IMG/VR virus record: IMGVR_UViG_3300044613_001457
Span: 1-29,040 of that record
Direction: 5' to 3' (one strand)
Source: a virus
Length of the DNA: 29,040 bases
Position numbers and translations under genes: made by a program
Notes under the pieces: model-generated
What the model saw: only the letters and a program-made list of their open reading frames with translations
What the model was told of the DNA's origin: nothing
The model's database searches: none
In this document: positions 15,548-22,360 of the stretch, in pieces
Layout: the number at the start of each line of letters is the position of its first letter
Position numbering within the stretch: position 1 is the stretch's first letter

Positions 15548-16620
15548 TATCGTGTGTACACCGAGATGTTCGGCGCCCAATAGATCGGGGATTTGTCGCG
15601 CTCTTCCTGCTCGACCTCGTACAAGCGTTTTTCGGCCTGCCGTTCCAAGTAGGTGATACGATCCACGGCTACCTGGGGGAGTTCCAGCGCCATCTGGTGG
15701 GCCAGCATATCCTGGACGGCTAAATACCAGCGCTGCGGAATCTCCAACTCATCGGTGAGGTCACCCACGTCTTGGATCTGCCGTGAATACCATACGGTCA
15801 TCTGGATGAACGGATCCGACGGTACCGGCCAAAGATAGATCTCAGGCTGCGGGATCGTCCGATTAAACCAGAACTGGTAGGGCTGATTCGCCGTAAAATT
15901 CTTGTTCGGCAGATTCGTGTAGTCGTCGCGGTTTAGCCGCGCCATTTGGATCTCACGGGAGTTGTTCCCAAAGTACAGTTCCCGCAGCGACAGCGTGGTG
16001 CCGTTGGAGGCCACAAGCCGGTACCAAGGCACGGTTTGCCCGGGTTCGATATCGTGCCAAATCCATTGGTTATCGGTTACGACCACTTCACCATAGTCGT
16101 AGAGGGTGTTCCACGTGGAGCCGTCCACCGAATACTGCAACTCCAGCTCCCAAGTAGCAGAGCCGCCACCGGCCACATACGGGAGAATCCCGACTGAGCC
16201 TATGTATACGGGATCATTTGATCCAAAGTTAACCCCAACGTTGCCGTTGGGCGAAACCTGGGTGAACACCGAATCAATGTCGCTGTCGAAAGCGTTCTGG
16301 ACGTTACCGCCCGCCGAGGTAAAATAACTACCCGTAGGGCGGTTCATGGTGCGGTACAGCACGTTCAGAGCATCATTCGCCCCTACCGGTAGTGAATAGA
16401 CCGCCTGATCAGCCTTAAGGCCAAATACCTTCTTATCGATTGCCCAATACTGAATCCCCTTGTTTATGAGATTCGAGAGCAAGTAATACAGGCTCTGCCG
16501 TGCAGATAGGACCTGTTCCGATGTTAATTCTTCAGCAAGCTTCCCACAACGTCGTGCACCGTGGTCAATGAGCGTTTGCACATTGATTATGGTCGCGCCG
16601 TAAGTTCCCGATGTAGCCAT
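15547..16620 (-). CDS. Adaptor/tail accessory protein (P22 gp4-like class) with inserted discoidin-like domain
   Basis: This 357-aa protein starts at an ATG directly after the TAA of the upstream gene. Residues 10-90 (VQTLIDHGARRCGKLAEEL, ARQSLYYLLSNLINKGIQYW, ADQAVYSLPVG) and 218-357 (QPEIYLWPVPSDPFIQMTVWY, DELEIPQRWYLAVQDMLAHQ) follow the pattern of podoviral gp4-like adaptors that extend the portal. Between them, residues about 97-217 form an extra beta-rich domain (TWELELQYSVDGSTWNTLYD, then WYRLVASNGTTLSLRELYFG) that looks like an F5/8-type C (discoidin) carbohydrate-binding sandwich. The C-terminal helix LERQAEKRLYEVEQEERDK is charged. The connector role is supported by family pattern and position. 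The insert's ligand, if any, is unknown. Confidence 0.78.
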   Translation of the reverse strand: MATSGTYGATIINVQTLIDHGARRCGKLAEELTSEQVLSARQSLYYLLSNLINKGIQYWAIDKKVFGLKADQAVYSLPVGANDALNVLYRTMNRPTGSYFTSAGGNVQNAFDSDIDSVFTQVSPNGNVGVNFGSNDPVYIGSVGILPYVAGGGSATWELELQYSVDGSTWNTLYDYGEVVVTDNQWIWHDIEPGQTVPWYRLVASNGTTLSLRELYFGNNSREIQMARLNRDDYTNLPNKNFTANQPYQFWFNRTIPQPEIYLWPVPSDPFIQMTVWYSRQIQDVGDLTDELEIPQRWYLAVQDMLAHQMALELPQVAVDRITYLERQAEKRLYEVEQEERDKSPIYWAPNISVYTR

Positions 16621-17172
16621 TTAGCATTTCCATCTTGCCAATGACGCCGCTTTTCTCGTCGGACGTCCCTTCTCATCTTTCATCGGACCGGGCATACCAC
16701 TCATTCTGGCGCAGAATGACCTCTTTCTCGGACCGCCCTCAGGCTGGGGAGCCTTTAAATTACTCCCCGTCTCGCGATTATACTTTGCTCGACCCTTTGC
16801 CGTCAAGCCCGCCCCCTTCGACACCGGGAGCTTCTCGCCTCGACCCACGGCGAGTGATACCCCACCACCCGAGGCCTTCTTGACAGTTTTAGCCGACTCT
16901 TTAAACGCCTGTGCCGTAGGGGCGCCAAGAGCACCGGGCTTGCGCATCTTTTCGCCCGACCCGGCGGCAATCCTCGCCCGCTTGGCGTTAATATTCTCGT
17001 ATAAACCGCCATCGGCCATTTTAGCCGGAAGCTTTGCGTAGGACTTCTTCCCCACGTTCGACTCGGTGTACTCTTTGGCTACGGACTGCTTAATCCCGAC
17101 CTTCTTCGCGAATTTTGGATTGTTCTCCGCGGCCTTCATCAGTCGAAACTGCGCTTGGCTCTTGGCGGGCAT
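16621..17172 (-). CDS. Basic three-module fusion protein (DUF3008-like + middle + DUF6321-like)
   Basis: This 183-aa, very basic protein starts at an ATG sharing a base with the upstream fibre stop (TAATG), with AGGTG six bases before it. Residues 1-45 (MPAKSQAQFRLMKAAENN, then GIKQSVAKEYTES) resemble small DUF3008-type proteins. Residues 52-98 (ADGGLYENINAKRARIAAGSGEKMRKPGALGAPT region) form a second recognisable block. Residues 110-183 (GLTAKGRAKYNRETGSNLKAP, SFCARMSGMPGPMKDEKGRPT) resemble DUF6321, including its Cys and the final RWKC. These blocks are, to my knowledge, usually separate small phage proteins. High positive charge suggests DNA binding or a packaged virion component. The function of these families is undefined. 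Confidence 0.78.
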   Translation of the reverse strand: MPAKSQAQFRLMKAAENNPKFAKKVGIKQSVAKEYTESNVGKKSYAKLPAKMADGGLYENINAKRARIAAGSGEKMRKPGALGAPTAQAFKESAKTVKKASGGGVSLAVGRGEKLPVSKGAGLTAKGRAKYNRETGSNLKAPQPEGGPRKRSFCARMSGMPGPMKDEKGRPTRKAASLARWKC

Positions 17173-17759
17173 TAAGACACCTGCTGCACAGAAACAATCA
17201 CTGAGGGGGTCGCCGGTATTGCGGGACTCACAGAAACCGGCGCATGTTCCATCGTGACTAGGGCGTTTGACTTAAGCCAAATCAGTTCTATGTAGTCACC
17301 AGAATTCAGTGAAAAGAACAGATTCCACGCCGCTACAGCGTAACCATAGACGTTATTGTTTTTGCGTGCTGGCACCGTGATGATGGTCGCCGAATTCGGA
17401 ACATCCACGTTATTGACCCGCGCCCAAATCCACACTTCATGCTGAGCATTGTCCGTGTTCTGAAACTGAGCGCTAAACTGAAGATCGTAGACACCGGTAT
17501 TGGGTACGGTGATCTGACTGCCGCTGACAAGCGTGATCCCGTCCGTGACATCTGCGGTGTTGTAAGTCATCGGCACACCGGCCACCGTGCTGCCCGCTTG
17601 ATCGGTATTGTCGCTCCACGACCCATAAGCGCGGTTGTAGGCGTCTATATCAGCGACCGTCGTCTTCTTGTTGACCCCGCCTTGAACAATCGGCACAAGT
17701 TCCACGCCCGTTAGCGGCAGCGCCGCTGCGGTCATCGCCGAGATCTTAGTGTCTGCCAT
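17172..17759 (-). CDS. Short fibre/appendage with C1q-like C-terminal domain
   Basis: This 195-aa protein starts at an ATG with GGAG about nine bases upstream. Residues 4-38 (ISAMTAAALPLTGVELVPIVQ) parallel the first residues of the 1137-aa fibre, suggesting a shared attachment point. The rest (residues about 75-185) is a jelly-roll-like sandwich resembling C1q/TNF-type trimer domains (NTGVYDLQFSAQFQN, EVWIWARVNNVDVPNS, AWNLFFSLNSGDYIELIW). Such domains often form trimeric receptor-binding tips. It lies among small virion genes upstream of the adaptor. The sequence supports a short fibre or head appendage; exact location on the virion is unknown. Confidence 0.78.
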   Translation of the reverse strand: MADTKISAMTAAALPLTGVELVPIVQGGVNKKTTVADIDAYNRAYGSWSDNTDQAGSTVAGVPMTYNTADVTDGITLVSGSQITVPNTGVYDLQFSAQFQNTDNAQHEVWIWARVNNVDVPNSATIITVPARKNNNVYGYAVAAWNLFFSLNSGDYIELIWLKSNALVTMEHAPVSVSPAIPATPSVIVSVQQVS

Positions 17760-17760
17760 C

Positions 17761-17991
17761 TCAAGACTCCAATTCTATCTTGTCATCGTCCTCTTGCAGC
17801 ACATACCCGGAATTCTCCATCAGAATATAGTATGGGCCACCAGGAGGGGGGAGCGGACCTCGAACGATTACTGACTGCCCACCCAGATCTTCTCCAAATC
17901 CGTTACTAGCATCAGCTACCGCACCGGAAGCCGTACCTGGGTAGGTATTGGCAAAGTCGGCTACATTCTCGAAGCCAACACCGCCAGCCAT
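17761..17991 (-). CDS. Small acidic protein of unknown function
   Basis: This 76-aa protein starts at an ATG one base after the upstream TAA and ends one base before the next ATG. It is Gly-rich at the N-terminus (GGVGFENVADFANTYPGTAS), has PLPPPGGPYYILMENSGYVL in the middle, and ends in the acidic EDDDKIELES. There are no Cys residues, signal peptide or membrane span. It sits between two virion genes, so a minor structural role is likely, but no family is recognised. Confidence 0.68.
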   Translation of the reverse strand: MAGGVGFENVADFANTYPGTASGAVADASNGFGEDLGGQSVIVRGPLPPPGGPYYILMENSGYVLQEDDDKIELES

Positions 17992-17992
17992 G

Positions 17993-18298
17993 TTAAGCGA
18001 TTCCCGCTTGGATTAATTTCAGTGTTACTGTACCATCACCCGAATTCATAGTAACTCGAATCGCGGTAACCGGGAAAGCATAGTTGCCATCAGCATTAGC
18101 GATTTCTGCAGCTACGGTCGGGTGAGGAAACCAATTCGATAAGGAGCCGGTAGGATCGTCAAAAGTGTGCTGCACCGTATAATTGACTGTCCCGGTCTTA
18201 ATCACGCCGAAGCCTACATTAAACGGCGTCGCGTTAAGATTCATGACGATCGGAGTGCTTGACCCTACTCCTGTTTGCGATACGGTTTGTAATTTCAT
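17993..18298 (-). CDS. Small beta-rich virion protein of unknown function
   Basis: This 101-aa protein alternates strands and turns (PIVMNLNATPFNVGFGVIKTG, VNYTVQHTFDDPTG, PVTAIRVTMNSGDGTVTLKLIQ), consistent with a compact beta-sandwich. The start at 18298 has AAGGA about seven bases upstream, shortly after a hairpin that separates it from the basic-protein gene. Proteins of this sort occur in the structural blocks of environmental phages. A decoration or accessory structural role is possible, and nothing more specific can be seen. Confidence 0.72.
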   Translation of the reverse strand: MKLQTVSQTGVGSSTPIVMNLNATPFNVGFGVIKTGTVNYTVQHTFDDPTGSLSNWFPHPTVAAEIANADGNYAFPVTAIRVTMNSGDGTVTLKLIQAGIA

Positions 18299-18310
18299 GT
18301 GAAAGTCCTT

Positions 18311-18334
18311 AAAGAATGAGGGCCGAAGCCCTCA
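18311..18334 (-). terminator. Hairpin with UUCG tetraloop, candidate terminator
   Basis: On the minus strand TGAGGGC, loop TTCG, GCCCTCA form a perfect 7-base-pair stem with the very stable UUCG loop, followed by TTCTTT. It lies 7 bases after the stop of the basic protein and before the 101-aa gene. The U-tract is short, so it may attenuate transcription or protect an mRNA end, not fully terminate. Confidence 0.6.
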
Positions 18335-18340
18335 CCCTAT

Positions 18341-19138
18341 TCAGCACGACTTATCCGATTTCTTTACCTTACCGCCACGCTTGAACGTGCCGGACAGCTG
18401 GTTTATAGATACCGGAGTTGACGGTGGTTTGTTCCCTTGCGGCATTGCGACGGGATGGCCAGAATCAACACGCCCCCCCGCCGCGAAATGCTTTTTTGCA
18501 GCCGCACCCCCATGCTTGTAGCCACCAGCATTACCCAGCTTCACATCCCCAGTAGGTGCAGAATTGTGATCGGGCTTGGCCGTCACATGCTTGGTGGTCT
18601 TCTTCGCGGTAGTCTTGATGATCCCACCGTTCTTGAAGCCACCCTGGGCGTTAATCACACCGCCGGTTGCATACTGCGCAGGTTTCGTAGACTTCGCAAT
18701 ACCGCCAGTCTTCAGACCCTTATGAGCCTTGCTTGCGGGCATGTCGGCGTGCTTCTTCAACTTCGCTGCAGCGTCCATCTTGCCGCCCTTCTTCATCACA
18801 GGGGGCGACATCGCCGGACCCGCTGCCATCGGAGGCATCGGGGGTGCTTTAGGACGCCCAATCGACGGGGTACCACGCGGCATTGGTGCAGGACGCTTCG
18901 CCATACGGCGGGTGGCCATTGCCTTTGCTGCCATCGGATTACCCATCGGAGTTGTGGGAGCCGGGGTACCCGCTAAAGCGCCCATTGCCCCACCGTCCAT
19001 CTTTTTTACCGGCTTGAAACCTTCCTTCGCGCCCTCTTTCTTCATCCGATCAAAGGTAGCAGAGCCACCCTTCTTCAGCTTCAGAATAACGGAGGGCTCC
19101 GTGGTCTCCATCTTGACCATTGGCTTGAACTGACCCAT
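18341..19138 (-). CDS. Highly basic low-complexity virion protein (Lys/Gly/Pro/Met/Ala-rich)
   Basis: This 265-aa protein has a strong positive charge. Residues about 48-115 are a Pro/Met/Ala tract (PAPTTPMGNPMAAKAMATRR, then GRPKAPPMPPMAAGPAMSPP). Residues 115-265 contain repeated basic Gly-Gly units (KTGGIAKS, ATGGVINA, KNGGIIKT, NAGGYKHGG, AAGGRVDS, KRGGKVKK) and end in Cys. Low complexity and charge suggest DNA or RNA contact inside the head or a disordered linker. No enzyme motif is seen. The start at 19138 has AAGGAG eight bases upstream. Hairpins flank the gene on both sides, so its mRNA level may be set separately. The small basic fusion protein at 16621-17172 shares the basic Gly-rich flavour and a Cys end. 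Confidence 0.75.
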   Translation of the reverse strand: MGQFKPMVKMETTEPSVILKLKKGGSATFDRMKKEGAKEGFKPVKKMDGGAMGALAGTPAPTTPMGNPMAAKAMATRRMAKRPAPMPRGTPSIGRPKAPPMPPMAAGPAMSPPVMKKGGKMDAAAKLKKHADMPASKAHKGLKTGGIAKSTKPAQYATGGVINAQGGFKNGGIIKTTAKKTTKHVTAKPDHNSAPTGDVKLGNAGGYKHGGAAAKKHFAAGGRVDSGHPVAMPQGNKPPSTPVSINQLSGTFKRGGKVKKSDKSC

Positions 19139-19151
19139 TTCTGGCTCCTTA

Positions 19152-19182
19152 TATTAGAACCCCAAGAGGTCTCCCCCTTGGG
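19152..19182 (-). terminator. Hairpin with GAGA (GNRA) loop, candidate terminator
   Basis: The minus strand reads CCCAAGGGG, loop GAGA, then CCTCTTGGG, forming a 9-base-pair stem with one G-U pair and a GNRA loop. It is followed by a weak GTTCTAATAT tail. It lies between the beta-helix-like gene and the basic-protein gene, 6 bases after the stop codon. Attenuation or mRNA-end protection is as likely as full termination. Confidence 0.55.
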
Positions 19183-19188
19183 AATTCA

Positions 19189-20220
19189 TTAGCTCGGATT
19201 CACGCCGATACCGCCCGCCGAAGCACTCGGCGCAGCCATATCAACATAAATCTGACCCAGGGAAGCAGCATCGGACCCGAACTCGCCTACGCCGATCATC
19301 ATGGAGTTCTGAATCACCACTTGGCCACCGGCGGATGAGGCTAAAGTCGCCAGAGCGGTCATGGTGGTGGAGGTAGAACCCACATTGTTGATAAACGAGC
19401 AGCCCTTAAACATCGCGTAACGATCCATACCGGACGCTGCGCCGACCTTGAGAGCAATCGGAGTGCCAGCACTGCACTGGAACGGGAACACGCAATCCAC
19501 GAATGAATTACGCGCCGTGCCACCGGCCAATTCGACGGTCGCATTGGCTGCGCCACGAGCTACCGTGTCACCGCCGAGCGTGCAATTGATGAACGTGTGT
19601 TCACCGCCGCCGTTAAGCTTCAGGGAACGGGCGTTAGCGCCACCTGCGGAGGCAGCGTCGGCCATTCCATAAATGTTAACGTTTGAATAGGCATTACGCG
19701 AGCCACTATCCGTCCAGGCAATCATGCTTGCGGAACCGGTCGAGAAGCCACAGAACACCGAAATGTTCGCGAAGTAGCAGCCCGAGGCGGTCACATTAAT
19801 GAATGCGTCCGAATTGAAAGTAGCAGCCGTGTAGGTGCCGGTGGGAGGAGCGATACGAGCACGTTGGGCAACGCCGGTGGGAGCGCAGACGCCAATCAGG
19901 TGAGTAGCGTCTTTGTTCCAATTGAGCGTGCCCGTGGTGGCCGACGAATTAATGGTCTGTGCTAGTTCCGTGGAGAGACGCGCAGAACCTGACGCCGCCC
20001 CATTGCCCATAAGCACTACCACATCGTTGTTGCCCGCCGTGCATTTAGCGAGAGCGCCATAAAGGGTCTTGAGGGGCAGCTCAACACTGCCCTCATTACC
20101 GTCGGCACCGTTCACCGGGTCTACGAAATAGTAGTTCCCAGTAAACGGTAATCCGCCGATAGTTCCAAGAACCGGCACCCCGAAGCTAGTGATCCCATTG
20201 GGGAAGTTAGTCAGGGACAT
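19189..20220 (-). CDS. Beta-helix-like head/virion protein downstream of the capsid gene
   Basis: This 343-aa protein starts at an ATG with AAAGGAGA just upstream. The N-terminus (SLTNFPNGITSFGVPVLGTIG, then YYFVDPVNGADGNEGSVELPL) is typical of a phage family I associate with capsid neighbourhoods. The DPVNG.DGN...PLKTL segment is the usual entry to parallel beta-helix (pectin-lyase-like) folds. The rest has regular hydrophobic ladder strands and short turns (GCYFANISVFCGF, GGEHTFINCTLGGD, NSFVDCVFPFQC, YAMFKGCSFINN). No catalytic residues are evident, so a capsid-attached decoration or spike is more likely than an enzyme. It is the first gene after the major capsid protein. Confidence 0.78.
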   Translation of the reverse strand: MSLTNFPNGITSFGVPVLGTIGGLPFTGNYYFVDPVNGADGNEGSVELPLKTLYGALAKCTAGNNDVVVLMGNGAASGSARLSTELAQTINSSATTGTLNWNKDATHLIGVCAPTGVAQRARIAPPTGTYTAATFNSDAFINVTASGCYFANISVFCGFSTGSASMIAWTDSGSRNAYSNVNIYGMADAASAGGANARSLKLNGGGEHTFINCTLGGDTVARGAANATVELAGGTARNSFVDCVFPFQCSAGTPIALKVGAASGMDRYAMFKGCSFINNVGSTSTTMTALATLASSAGGQVVIQNSMMIGVGEFGSDAASLGQIYVDMAAPSASAGGIGVNPS

Positions 20221-20231
20221 GGTGTTCTCCT

Positions 20232-21146
20232 TTAAACGCCGGGCGTGCCGTACATCGCACGGGGATCAGTGAAGCCAACGTCATAACGCTCCGTGGCCTT
20301 GTAACGCATGGAATCGGTCTCAAAATCACCTTCCATGGTCTTCTCAAGCGAACGGCGCATGAGCAGCTTCATACCCTCAGGAGCGTCAGTCTGGACCCAC
20401 CAAGCGTTGGCTGAGGTAAGACGCGACAGAACAGCAGCACCCTCGTCGAGCAGTCCGATGGACTTGATCGGGTTGATGTCGTTGTTCGCGTTACCAGCAC
20501 GCAAGACGGATTTCAGGAGCACCTCGGCTTGGAAGACGTTGCCCGGGGCCACCACCAATTGGCGGGGAACCAGACGGATCTTCTTGCCGTTGTTGTCCAC
20601 GGCCTGACGGATCTGGATGAGCATCTGCTCAAGCGAGGTCTGCGACAGGTTCGCGGGCGTAGTCAGCAGGTTGCTGAAAGTGCCGTTGACGATCGGGTGT
20701 GAAGCGGAGTTCAGCTGAACGCCGTCACCGCCGGGGTACGCGCTGTTAAAGGCGCGGTTAAGCACGTTGGCCGAGAGCGTCTCTTTGGTCTCAATCAGGG
20801 ACTGAGCCAAGTGACGCGCATAAACCTGACCAATGCGGATGTGGTCGCCGTCCTCCACGAGCACTTTGGTCAATGCGAAGGCGAGGCCATACACACTGTA
20901 TACATAGCGCTTGAGGAAGAGCACGCCGCCCTGCTGGTACGATACCGGGGTACCGTCAGGCAGTTGGGGCGCGGCGCCAAATCCGTACAGGACTGGCTCT
21001 TCGTGATAGTTACGGGGAATCCCTTGCTCCTCACGGAACACGCGGGACCACTCATCTTTACGTTGGTCGTAAACACCGTCGAAGCATTCATTGAGGATAG
21101 GCTCAACAATACTCCGAAAGTCTGTACTGCGCATCGGGGCTGCCAT
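20232..21146 (-). CDS. Major capsid protein (HK97-fold, Mu gpT-like class)
   Basis: This 304-aa protein starts at an ATG with AAGGAGG eight bases upstream, the strongest ribosome site in the window, as expected for an abundant capsid subunit. The N-terminal helical segment (RSTDFRSIVEPILNECFDGV) and EWSRVFREEQG precede a P-domain-like stretch (HIRIGQVYARHLAQSLIETKE) and LNSASHPIVNGTFSNLLTTP. KKIRLVPRQLVVAPGNVFQA then matches the loop in Mu gpT-like capsid proteins (usually about 300 aa). A scaffold candidate and decoration-like gene lie upstream, and there is no visible protease gene between them. It forms the icosahedral shell. Confidence 0.88.
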   Translation of the reverse strand: MAAPMRSTDFRSIVEPILNECFDGVYDQRKDEWSRVFREEQGIPRNYHEEPVLYGFGAAPQLPDGTPVSYQQGGVLFLKRYVYSVYGLAFALTKVLVEDGDHIRIGQVYARHLAQSLIETKETLSANVLNRAFNSAYPGGDGVQLNSASHPIVNGTFSNLLTTPANLSQTSLEQMLIQIRQAVDNNGKKIRLVPRQLVVAPGNVFQAEVLLKSVLRAGNANNDINPIKSIGLLDEGAAVLSRLTSANAWWVQTDAPEGMKLLMRRSLEKTMEGDFETDSMRYKATERYDVGFTDPRAMYGTPGV

Positions 21147-21158
21147 GACTTATCCTCC

Positions 21159-21782
21159 TTAAATGGCTGCAGGATAGTACTTGGTGCCGGTAATATCAAT
21201 AGCACCGTACTGGTATTCGGCGATAACGGCGCGAACAATGACATACGGATCACCCCAAGCATTGTCGGGATAAGGCGCGATATCAATGATGCGCATCTGA
21301 GCGTTGTTACCCGATCCAGCAGGTGTAATGCTGAGGGTCGCTTGCGACAGTCCCGTGGTCGTAGAACCAGCGGTCGTGTTGCTCAGATCAAACTCGTCAC
21401 CAATGGAGGTCTGTGGCAGAGTTCCAGCGGTCTGGATCTCGTACACAATATTGGGATCGCTGTAATAATATGCGATCACCGAACCGACCTGGAATGACTC
21501 GTTCGCGGGCCAATAGTTAGAAACGCGGCGACGGCCAGTGGCATCGGTCCACTCGACACCAGCGAAGGCGCCCAAAAAGGCGTCACCGGCTCCAGCGACC
21601 TCGATGTAACCGGCAGTGTTCATCTTGACCGGTTGCCCCTTAAGAATCGTGGTGGCGTAACCAGCCGAGACGTTGCCGCTCGTAGATACTGCTTGAATCC
21701 CGTTTGCAAGCGCCGAAGCACGGTCCAGACCCGAAGGATGGTAGGCTGGGCGCAAGCCAAAGGGAGCACTGGTAGCAGACAT
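21159..21782 (-). CDS. Head decoration/capsid-associated protein
   Basis: This 207-aa protein starts at an ATG with AGGAG eight bases upstream. The opening (TSAPFGLRPAYHPSG) matches a group of phage proteins encoded immediately before the major capsid gene. Strand-rich segments follow (ATTILKGQPVKMNTAGYIEV, DAFLGAFAGVEWTDATGRRR, FQVGSVIAYYYSDPNIVYEI). This is compatible with a small beta-barrel that decorates or stabilises capsid joints. No enzyme motif is present. Placement directly upstream of the capsid gene, with its own strong ribosome site, fits a high-copy head protein. The specific decoration role is inferred. Confidence 0.75.
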   Translation of the reverse strand: MSATSAPFGLRPAYHPSGLDRASALANGIQAVSTSGNVSAGYATTILKGQPVKMNTAGYIEVAGAGDAFLGAFAGVEWTDATGRRRVSNYWPANESFQVGSVIAYYYSDPNIVYEIQTAGTLPQTSIGDEFDLSNTTAGSTTTGLSQATLSITPAGSGNNAQMRIIDIAPYPDNAWGDPYVIVRAVIAEYQYGAIDITGTKYYPAAI

Positions 21783-21821
21783 TGCTGTACTCCTATAAAA
21801 GGTTAATTAAACCCGAAGGTG

Positions 21822-22358
21822 TCATAAGAACACCGGCACGGGTTGAGGTTTTTCAAGTTCACTTGTACCCTCTTCGACCATTCCGAGAGGACGACCCCGG
21901 CTATCGCGCGGAAGGTTCTCAGCCTGAACCCGAATTTTATCGGCTTCGTCCTGAGGGGCATAATGGTGCAGCTCTTCCATAATCTGCTGGTAAATCTCTT
22001 GAGGCAGCTTATAGAGTAGCATTTCATTGCAAGCCACGAACCCTTCATGCTCCCCGGCTTTAACTTTGTAGTTTTCAAAGCCTGGAACTTCTTCGATTCG
22101 GACTGGCTGATAGCCCATGCGCATCCGTTTGTGAATCGGGTCATACCCGTTGGTGGTGGAAAGCCAGCACAAGTGAAACCCCGGAATATCCGGTGGCTTT
22201 GGGAGGGATTCTTGAATCCACTCATTGCGGAACATCCTACGACGCTCCTGTGCGCTTGCCATTTCATCCGTAGCCGAACCACGCAGATTTGCGTCCTGCA
22301 TCGCGCGGGACTCGCGTCCGCCTACTGATAAATCTTTTTTAAGTCTTTCGTCTTTCAT
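21822..22358 (-). CDS. Conserved-looking head-cluster protein of unknown function
   Basis: This 178-aa protein starts at an ATG with GAGGGG six bases upstream, one base after the scaffold gene's stop. The N-terminus is charged and helical (MKDERLKKDLSVGGRESRAM, then SAQERRRMFRNEW). A beta-like middle (PGFHLCWLSTTNGYDPIHKR, YQPVRIEEVPGFENYKVKAG, FVACNEMLLYKLP) and a helical end (EIYQQIMEELHHYAPQDEAD) follow. It lies between scaffold and decoration genes, where phages often place a head assembly factor. I do not recognise a named family and see no protease triad, so maturation protease is not supported. Confidence 0.72.
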   Translation of the reverse strand: MKDERLKKDLSVGGRESRAMQDANLRGSATDEMASAQERRRMFRNEWIQESLPKPPDIPGFHLCWLSTTNGYDPIHKRMRMGYQPVRIEEVPGFENYKVKAGEHEGFVACNEMLLYKLPQEIYQQIMEELHHYAPQDEADKIRVQAENLPRDSRGRPLGMVEEGTSELEKPQPVPVFL

Positions 22359-22360
22359 CT

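Noticed and set aside
15547-15580. TTG start 11 codons upstream for the Cys4 protein
   Set aside because: It lies inside the adaptor gene without a ribosome site, whereas the ATG at 15547 is coupled by TAATG like its neighbours.
20811-21497. Plus-strand 228-codon open frame across the capsid and decoration genes
   Set aside because: It crosses two well-supported minus-strand genes with strong ribosome sites; shadow frame.
21818-21840. Possible small hairpin (GGTGT/ACACC) at the end of the 178-aa gene
   Set aside because: The stem is only five base pairs with a seven-base loop and lies partly in coding sequence; too weak to call a terminator.
21803-22282. Minus-strand 159-codon frame overlapping the 178-aa gene
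   Set aside because: It is an alternative frame of the better-supported gene at 21822-22358, which has a GAGGGG site and couples to the scaffold stop.
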